Assembly (NCBI GenBank): GCA_030730365.1 | Contig: JANQVJ010000004.1 | Coordinates: 13,856 to 49,877, forward strand | Source of the DNA: Verrucomicrobiales bacterium | GTDB lineage: Bacteria > Verrucomicrobiota > Verrucomicrobiia > Verrucomicrobiales > DEV007 | Direction of reading: 5' to 3' | Length of the DNA: 36,022 bases | Shown here: in pieces, positions 22,128-30,400 of the stretch | How the letters are laid out: each line of letters starts with the position of its first letter | Position numbering within the stretch: the first letter of the stretch is position 1 | Made by a program: the position numbers and the translations under genes | Notes under the pieces: model-generated | What the model saw: only the letters and a program-made list of their open reading frames with translations | The model's database searches: none | Told to the model about the DNA's origin: nothing

Positions 22128-24548
22128 TTACTTGTTCCGAAAGAGTTCGCTCAGGACCACCGCGTGTATCATCCCGCGCAGCCCGTAGTCATCGGTCCGA
22201 GCCTTCTGAAGCATTCGATCCAGTTCTTCTCGATCGGCAAACTGGATCTCGGCTCCGGTGGCGTAGGCGACGAGTTGCCGGAGGAAGTTCCGCGCGACCT
22301 GTTCCTCCTGCTTCAGGAGGAACTGTTTGAATTCGCGAATACCCCCGAAGGAATCGCCGTCCCGAGTCGTCCCGGAAGGGTCAACCGGTTGGCCGAGTCG
22401 ATACTCATTGATTCGGCGACCGAAGAGGTCCCCGTCGGGCCGGTCGCCCTCTCCGGTGGACCGGTAGCGGGTCCGGAACCCGCCGATCGGGTCGAAACTC
22501 TCCAGCGCGAATCCCGGGGGATCGATCTCCCGGTGACAGCGGTTGCAACTTTCGCTGCTGCGGTGTGCCGCCAGCAGTTCCCGGATCGTGGTGGCGCCAC
22601 GGGTGTCCGGTTCGACGGCCCCCACCCCGGGCGGAGGTGGACTCGGAGGTGTTCCCAGCAGGTTGCCGAGGACAAAGTTCCCCCGCGGCACCGGCGAGGT
22701 GTTGGTGCCGTTGGCCGTCACCTTGAGGATGCTGGCCTGGGTCAGGATACCCCCGCGCACACTGTTGCCGGGCAGGGATACCTTGCGGATTTCCAGTCCC
22801 TCGATACCGGGAATCCCGTAGTGTTCGGCCAGCCTTCGGTTTAGAAAGGTGAAGTTCGAATCGAGCAGGTGGCGCACGCTCCGATTGTTCCAGATCAGTT
22901 CGGTGAAGAAGGCATGGGTTTCTTCGATCATCGCCTGGCGAAGGACGTCGTCATACTCTGGGTAGAGCTTTTCGTCGGGGCTCGTCGCATCGATGTCCTC
23001 GAGTTCGAGCCATTGATCGAGGAAATCCTCCACGAAGCGCTGCGACTTTTCGTCGTCGAGCATTCGATCAATTTCGGAGGAGAGGATGTCGGGATTGTCC
23101 AACTTTCCCTCGGCGGCGAGATGAAAAAGCTGGTCGTCCGGCAGGCTCTTCCAGAGGAAATACGAGAGCCTGGTGGCCAGGGCATGGTTGTCGAGCATGC
23201 CGGGCTCCGCCTGAAGATAGAGAAACTCCGGCGAGGCGAACATCGCCCGCAGCACGACGCGAAGGGCATCCTCAAATCCGCGTCCTTCCGCAAGCGCGGG
23301 CCGAGCAAGGTCAGTCCAGGTTTCCGCCTCATCGTCGCCGAGGGGGCGGCGGAAGGTGCGTGGGCCGATCCGGCTGACGACGTCGACGATTCGGGAAAGC
23401 GGCTTCCCTTGGAGAACGATTTCATGATGGCCGCCTGGGCCGACCCGATACTCCACGTCGCCCAGCAGATCGCGGGTCCGTTCCGGAGGCCACTGTTTCT
23501 CGAGCGGTCCTTCAATCGTCATGCGGCGGATGGCCAGTCCTTCGCCGGGGTAGTCTTTCGCACCGAAAGAGAAGACGTTTTTCCCGTCCGGCAATTCATC
23601 CAGATCGGCGGGAGCGAGAAAGAAATAGTCTTCCGGGGTGAAAAAATGCTCCAGTTCGACTTGGCATGGTTGGTCCGGATCGAGCTGCCAGCTTCCGATC
23701 AACTCGGTGTTCCCGGCCTGGTCGTTGCCCCGGTAGAGGCAGAAGGTCACCGGCGTTTTTGCCTGGTAGGTGAAGGCTTCCGCTTCGATTCGATAGTTGC
23801 CCGCAACGGGAAAGCGGATTCCCATGTTGTCGGTTCGAGTCGTGTGGGGACGTTCGTCAAAGGTGACGAAGGCGTCGGGTGTTCGCAGGACGGTGTTGCC
23901 GCCCTGCAGCAGTTCGCGTTCGAACCACATCCGCGTGTAGGAATGATTTCGATAGTCGATTTCCCGGGGTTCGCTCCGGGGTTTCGGGCCCAGTTCGATC
24001 GCCTCTTCCAGCGCCGCATCCGCTGCCGCGAGGTAGCTGCGGATGTGGACGGCCGAGATTCCCTGGTCGGTGGCGATGGTGTCGAAGGTGGAAGAAGCCG
24101 ATTCCGGGGGCAGCTTCGAGGCGAGATCTCCGCCAATCCCGAGGAGGTCGTGCAGGGTGTATTCGTATTCGGTCCGCGTCAGCCTCCTCACCGGGACGCG
24201 ACCGTTTTCCCTCTGTTGAGCCAGGCTGGTTTTCCTGAGATGCCGAGACAAGGCATCAAGAGCCGCCTGTTTCGCGTTGGGTTCTGGGCGGGGTCTCTTT
24301 TCCGGCGGCATTTCTCCGGAATCGATCTGATTGAACACCTTTTCCCACATTCGGAAGGCTTCCGGATCGGCCAGATCGAAGCTCAGTTCGTCGAAGTTCA
24401 ACGCGGTCTTGGTATCGGAGTCATGACAGTCGAAGCACGAGGCCTCGACGAGTGCCTCGACGGTTTGCCGGGGCAAGGTTGCTTCGTCCTTGGCAGAGCC
24501 GGAGCAAACCAGCAGCAGGGAGGAAGCAACTGCGAGGGCGGGTTTCAT
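22128..24548 (-). CDS. DUF1592/DUF1588-type cytochrome c protein
   Basis: This 806-residue secreted protein has a signal peptide (ALAVASSLLLVCSGSA). It then has an N-terminal cytochrome-like domain with CFDCH at 38-42 and GEMPPEKRPRP, and a DUF1587 segment (LTRTEYEYTLHDLLGI). A carbohydrate-binding-like part comes next, followed by DUF1595 and DUF1592 helices (RRPLGDDEAETW, ATRLSYFLWKSLPDD). The DUF1588 motif RGGILTQASIL, then TSPVPRGNFVL, precedes a second CxxCH (CNRCH, 668-672), and a DUF1585-type end finishes it. This is the standard architecture of the PVC family always found beside DUF1552. It is probably a periplasmic haem protein passing electrons; the substrate is unknown. Gaps of 20 bp to the sulfatase and 17 bp to the DUF1552 gene imply one transcript. 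Confidence 0.9.
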   Translation of the reverse strand: MKPALAVASSLLLVCSGSAKDEATLPRQTVEALVEASCFDCHDSDTKTALNFDELSFDLADPEAFRMWEKVFNQIDSGEMPPEKRPRPEPNAKQAALDALSRHLRKTSLAQQRENGRVPVRRLTRTEYEYTLHDLLGIGGDLASKLPPESASSTFDTIATDQGISAVHIRSYLAAADAALEEAIELGPKPRSEPREIDYRNHSYTRMWFERELLQGGNTVLRTPDAFVTFDERPHTTRTDNMGIRFPVAGNYRIEAEAFTYQAKTPVTFCLYRGNDQAGNTELIGSWQLDPDQPCQVELEHFFTPEDYFFLAPADLDELPDGKNVFSFGAKDYPGEGLAIRRMTIEGPLEKQWPPERTRDLLGDVEYRVGPGGHHEIVLQGKPLSRIVDVVSRIGPRTFRRPLGDDEAETWTDLARPALAEGRGFEDALRVVLRAMFASPEFLYLQAEPGMLDNHALATRLSYFLWKSLPDDQLFHLAAEGKLDNPDILSSEIDRMLDDEKSQRFVEDFLDQWLELEDIDATSPDEKLYPEYDDVLRQAMIEETHAFFTELIWNNRSVRHLLDSNFTFLNRRLAEHYGIPGIEGLEIRKVSLPGNSVRGGILTQASILKVTANGTNTSPVPRGNFVLGNLLGTPPSPPPPGVGAVEPDTRGATTIRELLAAHRSSESCNRCHREIDPPGFALESFDPIGGFRTRYRSTGEGDRPDGDLFGRRINEYRLGQPVDPSGTTRDGDSFGGIREFKQFLLKQEEQVARNFLRQLVAYATGAEIQFADREELDRMLQKARTDDYGLRGMIHAVVLSELFRNK

Positions 24549-24568
24549 GTTGGTTGTTGAGTCACTGT

Positions 24569-26716
24569 TTACTCTTTGGAAGCTCCGACTCCCTTGCCTG
24601 GCTGTAGCGGCTGGGGTTTGATCCGCCGGGTCATGTTCTCGACCACGGACTTACGAAACCCTGCCTCTGAAATCGAGTGGGCCCATTTCAATGCCGCCTC
24701 CGGATCTTTCGAAACCAGCCCATGGGCCAAACCATTGATCGCGAAGTCCTTGTCCCGCGCATCGGTCAGCGACTCCAAGCGCTCCGCGACAGCTTCGAGT
24801 TTCACTCCCCCGACTCCTCCTCCCAGTCGACCGAAGGCAGCTGAGAGAGCGGCCCCACGGGTCTTGGGATTGTCCTGCTTCAGGGCCAGGTCAACCGCCT
24901 CGAAAGGAGCCGGATCGAACTTCCCGGATTGGATCAACTTGACGGTTTCCTCTCCCGGCCTCATCTGTTCGGCCTGCTGACGGGTTTCGGCGCCTTTTGC
25001 CTTCTCCGCTCGCATCCTCTTCAGCTTCTCTTCTTCCTCTGGAAACGCGGCCAGATAGAGTTCAATGGATTCCTTTTCGGTGAACTTCCCGGCTTCGACC
25101 ATGGACTTCAATTTCGCGTCCATCGCCTTTTTCGGATCGGCAGGAGTCCCGGTATCGGTTGCCGCGGGCTGACGTGGTGAATTCACCGCGGACGACACTT
25201 TTTCAGGTGAGGGCCACTCGGGAGCATCCGCCATGACATTCCGGTAGATCGCAGCGGCTTGTTCTTTCAATCGGGCAACGAGTTTGGGCTGCTGGTTCGC
25301 AATGTTGTTTTGCTGACCGGGATCATTGGAGAGGTCATACAGTTGAACGCGGTCGATCCCGCTCTTTTTGAGCTCGGGAATCCAGGACTCCTGGAAGTAG
25401 TACAACTTTCGGTGTTGCTCCTTCAGTTGATTGGCTTCGGGATTGGCGAAGTTCCCGTTGAACATGCGGGAGCCAAGATCCATTCCGCCCAGCTCTTTCT
25501 CAAGATCATCGCCGAGGACTTCTTTGACTTGCTCCATGAGGCGATCGGCGGTTTTAACGTCGATTGGTGATTTCGCAGTGGAGGAGGCGAAAAGTGTATG
25601 GTTACCGACTCTCATGACCATGTTTGCCTCGCTCATCCAAAAGAGGGGCTGATGTCGCTCGAAGGTTCCCGTCCCAGTGAGCAAGGGGGCGAGGTCGGAG
25701 CCGTCGAGATAGACGCCTTCGGGTTTGTCGATGCCGATCAATCCGCAAAGGGTGGGGAGGAGGTCGACCGCTCCGGCCGGTTCGTCCTCGACGCGACCAC
25801 CGGGGATCCCGCCTTTCCAGTAGAAGATGCCCGGGACGCGATGTCCGCCTTCGAAGAGCGCCCCCTTCTTTCCGCGCAGTTCACCGTTTCGCTCCTGCAG
25901 GTAGCTGCCGTTGTCCGAGGAGTAAATGATGATGGTGTTGTCCAGCTCGCCGAGTGTTTCCAGCCTGGCAACGAGTCGCCCGATGGCCCGATCCGTGTTG
26001 TCGATGGTGCCACTGTAGATTGCTGCCTGATCGTCGAGCGCACCATACTGGGAAACGATCTCATCGGGCGCCGCGATCGGGTCGTGGGGTTCGTTGAACC
26101 AGAGATTGAGAAAGAAGGGTTCGTCGCCGTCGCGCTTTTGATCGAGCCAGGTGAGGGCCTCATCGACGACGATCTGGCAGGAATAGCCTTTCATTGTACC
26201 AACCCGCTGTCCATTGCGCAGAAAGCCGGTCGGGTCTTTGTGGCTGGGGCCCGGGCCGTTGACGAGGCCGAACCAGTAGTCGAAGCCATGGTCGGCGGGG
26301 GTGGGATTCTCGCGATTGTGGACGGGCATGCCGAGGTGCCACTTGCCGAAGTGGGCGGTGGCGTAACCGTTTTCCTTGAGGATTTCGGCGATGGTCGTTT
26401 CGCTCTCTAAAAGGTGCATACGGTGAAAGCGCTCGTCGAGGACGGAGTAGACTCCGGCGCGGGGGTTCTGGCGACCGGTCAGGAAGGTGGCACGCGACGG
26501 TGAGCAACTCGGAGCTCCCGAGTGGAAGTCGGTGAAGCGCACGCCACCGGCGGCCAACTTGTCGAGGACGGGAGTCCTGACCGGACCGCCGTAGCAGCCA
26601 ATGTCGCGGTAGCCGAGATCATCGACGAGCAGGGTGATGACGTTCGGCTGGTTGTCTTTGGCTAGACCGGTGCCAACCAGCAGCAGGGAGAAGGAGAATG
26701 TCAGGATGAGTTTCAT
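24569..26716 (-). CDS. Secreted type I sulfatase with C-terminal helical module
   Basis: This is a 715-residue arylsulfatase-like protein with a signal peptide (ILTFSFSLLLVGTGLA). The core to about residue 500 has the metal-binding LLVDDLGYRDIGCYGG (Asp32, Asp33), the formylglycine motif CSPSR at 71-75 in SCSPSRATFLTGR, HFGKWHLG, and IIYSSDNG with ELRGKKG. A formylglycine-generating enzyme elsewhere would be needed for activity. It probably removes sulfate from polysaccharides outside the cytoplasm. About 200 residues are added at the C-terminus: module A (526-568, ESIELYLAAFP) is shared with the large fusion protein, and module B (600-699, AAFGRLGGGVGGV, DFAINGLAHGLV) is shared with the 298-residue protein, both further upstream in the same block. 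It lies 74 bp after the second sigma gene. Confidence 0.9.
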   Translation of the reverse strand: MKLILTFSFSLLLVGTGLAKDNQPNVITLLVDDLGYRDIGCYGGPVRTPVLDKLAAGGVRFTDFHSGAPSCSPSRATFLTGRQNPRAGVYSVLDERFHRMHLLESETTIAEILKENGYATAHFGKWHLGMPVHNRENPTPADHGFDYWFGLVNGPGPSHKDPTGFLRNGQRVGTMKGYSCQIVVDEALTWLDQKRDGDEPFFLNLWFNEPHDPIAAPDEIVSQYGALDDQAAIYSGTIDNTDRAIGRLVARLETLGELDNTIIIYSSDNGSYLQERNGELRGKKGALFEGGHRVPGIFYWKGGIPGGRVEDEPAGAVDLLPTLCGLIGIDKPEGVYLDGSDLAPLLTGTGTFERHQPLFWMSEANMVMRVGNHTLFASSTAKSPIDVKTADRLMEQVKEVLGDDLEKELGGMDLGSRMFNGNFANPEANQLKEQHRKLYYFQESWIPELKKSGIDRVQLYDLSNDPGQQNNIANQQPKLVARLKEQAAAIYRNVMADAPEWPSPEKVSSAVNSPRQPAATDTGTPADPKKAMDAKLKSMVEAGKFTEKESIELYLAAFPEEEEKLKRMRAEKAKGAETRQQAEQMRPGEETVKLIQSGKFDPAPFEAVDLALKQDNPKTRGAALSAAFGRLGGGVGGVKLEAVAERLESLTDARDKDFAINGLAHGLVSKDPEAALKWAHSISEAGFRKSVVENMTRRIKPQPLQPGKGVGASKE

Positions 26717-26790
26717 ACCAGTGATCTGTTACCGTTGGTTTCTTTCGCCCGGGCTTCTTGAATTGTGGGATGGACAGGGCAGTTCAGGTG

Positions 26791-27411
26791 CTAGCTGTTG
26801 AGGTGGTGTCGCAATGAAGATTTGAGATTGGTGCGCGCCCGAAAGAGAAGTTTCTTTACGGCCGGCTCGGTGGTGGAGAGGCGTCTCCCAATTTCGAGGT
26901 AGGGCATTTCCTCATTTCGACGCAGCAGCAGTGCCGTCCGTTGTCGGTCGGGCAGTGCCTCGATGGCTGTCTCGACGGCTGCTTCGAATTCGGAATGCTG
27001 CGCGTAGGAAGCCGGGCATACCGCGTGGCTATCGGTCACGACGTGGTAGTTGTACAGTTCGCGAGCTTCAACCGAGACGGTGGGTTTTCGCTGACGTCGT
27101 CGTGTTTCGTTGTAAACGAGATTGCGGGTGATCGTGAAGAGCCAGGTGTTGAACTGCGCTGTCGGCTGGTAGCGGGGAGCCGCCTTCCAGACTCTGAGGA
27201 ACACTCGCTGGGCGATGTCCTCTGCTTCGAATGCGGACCCTAACATTTTGGTGACGGTTCCAATCACGGCGAATTGGTGGGTCTCAACGAGAACTTGAAA
27301 GGCCCCGACATCGCCCTGGCTGACCTTGGTCATCAGTTCGATGTCCCGCTGGTTCGCCTGGCGTTTTTCTTCTTCATCTTTGGACTCGGGGGGATGGGCA
27401 ATGGAATTCAT
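26791..27411 (-). CDS. ECF-type RNA polymerase sigma factor
   Basis: This 206-residue protein has a sigma region 2 (AFQVLVETHQFAVIG, SAFEAEDIAQRVFLRVWK, FNTWLFTITRNLVYNETRRR) and a region 4 helix-turn-helix (ALPDRQRTALLLRRNEEM, YLEIGRRLSTTEPAVKKLLFRAR). These are diagnostic for small sigma-70 factors of the extracytoplasmic-function class. No anti-sigma gene lies beside it; the nearest FecR-like regulator is about 6 kb upstream in the same block. It is 31 bp after the large fusion gene and 74 bp before the sulfatase, so it may be both a product of the long operon and the driver of a promoter in front of the sulfatase. The ATG at 27411 gives an N-terminus of normal length. Confidence 0.9.
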   Translation of the reverse strand: MNSIAHPPESKDEEEKRQANQRDIELMTKVSQGDVGAFQVLVETHQFAVIGTVTKMLGSAFEAEDIAQRVFLRVWKAAPRYQPTAQFNTWLFTITRNLVYNETRRRQRKPTVSVEARELYNYHVVTDSHAVCPASYAQHSEFEAAVETAIEALPDRQRTALLLRRNEEMPYLEIGRRLSTTEPAVKKLLFRARTNLKSSLRHHLNS

Positions 27412-27442
27412 GGAAGGGGAAGGGCGCCTGTCGCGATCAGGG

Positions 27443-30400
27443 CTATTCCTTGGGTTGGAAGGAGAGAGTGGTCACCGGAGTGGAGGAATCGTTCACCTGA
27501 ATGGTGGTTTCCCGAGTGCCAAGGAGTTCATGCCAGGCGGCGAGCGTGTATTCGCCGAGAGGAAGACCCGGGATGGTGAATTTTCCTTCGCTATCCGTCA
27601 CCGCAAAGAAGGGATGCTCCATCACCCAGAAGTGGGCCGTCATCCACGGGTGAAAATCGCACTTGATGGTGATGGGGCCTTCCGCCGTCTCGAAGGTTTT
27701 CTCGCGTTCGGGAGAACCGGCAGGCTGGGCGATATTGAAGGGGCGGTTCTTTTGGGAAAGGGAACGGATGTTGTGAATGAAAGGATCGCCGTTCTTCATC
27801 AGCACCTCCTGGCCGACTCTGAGGCCTTGGACGCGGGGACGGAAGATGGATCCCTCCTGATCGATGACGGCGGCTTCGCCTGGCGTCGGATAATCGCCCT
27901 CGGGCGGATTCTTGAGATAGACGAAGACGTTGGCGAGACCGCCGGATTCGCCGATGAGGATGGCTTCATCGAGCGGTGCCGCTCCGTCATGGAGCTTCCG
28001 GCTTGCTTCATCGAGGGGAAGTTGTCTGGGCTTGGGACGAGGCCCCTCGAAACGGACCGTGCCAGTGAGAGCCGACGAAGGTCCCTCTTTCCCGGGCTTC
28101 TCTTTTGGCGTCGCTGTCACGTCGACAACCTCGGCGCTGAGAATGAGATCGCGGAAGGAGTCGTCGCCGACTTCCTTCAAAGTCCGCTGGAAGGCGATCA
28201 GGTTTGGGAGATCCGCTTCGGTGATCTGAAGGGCGGCATAGTCGGGGTTTCCACTTTCCGCCTTCGCCATCTTTCCGCGAAGAATCGATTCGAGATCGGC
28301 TGTCGCCCACTCGCGATTTCGCAGGGTGCCGCCGGATGAGATCGCAAAGTCCGCCGGTGCATGGCATGCGGCGCAGTTGCTGATCTTCGGATCGCCCTCG
28401 ACCCCGAGGAAGGTCTTGAAGCCATCATAAGCGGCGCGGTCCATCCCCGGCGATAGCTTGAGCAGGACACGACCCTCCTGGTTGTCGAGCCGGCCGTGGA
28501 TGCGCCCGGCGAAATCAAAGGCGGATTCGCCTTCGAGCGGTTTGTCGGGAATACGGTTCACATAGACAAACGCGTCGAAGAGCGAGCGGCGTGGATTGTC
28601 GAGCCGATGAATGCCGGTCTTTTGCTCCATGTTCTCAGACTCCTTCTTCGGTCCGCCGGCAGAAGCCGGCGCTACGGGTTTCGGCTTCGCTGTAGTGTCG
28701 GCTTTCGCCGACGGATACGAGTCTCCCCAGGCGACGAAATCGAGGATCTTGATATACACGTTGCCGGGCTTCTCCATCGGTATATCCAACTTGCGCCGCT
28801 GGTTGAAGAGCTGACCGACTCGATCGCGTTGATCTTCGGGTATGGTTTGCATGATGCGTTCGACGTAGGCCTGATGCTTGGGGCCGCCGCCCGGATAGTC
28901 CTTCGGCAACTCGCGGGCCTCGATTTTTACGAACAATTCGCCGAGCTTCTCCGCCTGCTTCGCGAGCTCCGCTTCGGTGAGGATGCCCTGTTCATCGAGG
29001 CTGAGTTCGATCGGGATCAGCTTCACGCCGCCCATTTCCTTTTCCTCCTTGTCGAGAATCTCCAATTTGATGATTTCGCCGCAGGCATTTTCGATGTGCC
29101 GAACCGGCGCGTTGCTGGTGCTGGTCCAGACATTGCCTTCGGCGTCGAACTCGATCTCGCGCGTGTAGCTGACCTGCGTGGGCAGGCGAAACTCGACCAG
29201 ATACTCGGTTTCCGGGTTGAAACGATACAGCGTGTCGTTGCCCGTCCCGCAGATCCAGACCATGCCGTCCGGCGCGACATTGAGCGCGTAGGGGATCTGG
29301 TTTTGGTAGTTGGGAAGCGGATAAACCGTCCACTCCTCGGTGTTGGGATCGAACTTGCCGAACACGCCGGAACCGAAGCCCGGAACCCAGACCATGCCAT
29401 CCGGTGCGACGTGCAGGCGGCGAGGTCCGCGGAAAGGCGGGTTCCATTCGGTGATGTCGCCGTCGGGCGCCTTTGGATCGATCCGGCCGATGCGGTTGCC
29501 GTTGAGTTTCGAATACCAGATCTTCCCGTCGACCGGTGAGTAGTCGAGACCGTAGGGAGTGACGCCGTTCGACTCGCCTTTGCCGCCGGCCTTGACCTGT
29601 CCGGCGTCGAGGAGGTGGAATTCCTTTCGCTCCAGCGTCTTCGGGTGGAGGCGGAAGACGGAGTTTCGGCCCGCGTCGGTGTACCAGATGAAACTTTCGG
29701 GGTCCTTGGGATCGACGCGCAAGGTGTGCGGCCACGATCCGCGTTCGGCCGGAGGTTCGGCGCTGGAAACAATGGTGTATTCCTTGGTCTTGAGATCGAA
29801 TTTCGCCATCTCGCCGGAGACGCAGAGAGTGAGCCACATCTGTCCCTCGTTGTCGGGCTCGATCGAATGCGGGCCTTGCGAGCCACGTGGAAGTTTGTAA
29901 TAGATCCGCTCGGTCGTCTCAGGGTCCAGCGTCGCCGTGTACTGCTTGCCAATGTGGACGACGTAAGCCAGGCCGTCGTCGGGACCGATGTCCAGATCAT
30001 GGAATGAGGCCTCATACTGCTCGCCCATTTCCCATGCCGTGATTTTCGCATTGGCGGCCATCCCGCTAGGCGCTGGAGAGGGTTGGTAAGGCGGCCATTT
30101 TTTCACCGCTTCATCGCTATAAGCGTCGAGAATGCGCTGGACGATTGTTTCCTGCGTGTGCGGGTAGAGCCCGCCGAATCCATCCATCCGCCGAATCATC
30201 GTTTCCCAGTCGACCGGTTTTTCCGGCGTGCGGAAGCCCCGTGTTCCGATCTGATGGCAGTAGGCGCACATCATCTTGAAGTTGAGGCGGTCCCTGACAT
30301 TGTCAAAATGCAGCATCGACAAAGCATCGTCCCCCGGACGCTGATATTCGAGGTCCATGCCCGTCGCCGGCTCCATCGAAAACGCCAGATCGTTCGCGCC

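Noticed and set aside
22869-24560. Long plus-strand frame opposite the DUF1592 gene, and others at 25598-26410, 28496-29539 and 30083-31138
   Set aside because: They are shadows of the recognised minus-strand genes, with no signal peptide or motif of their own.
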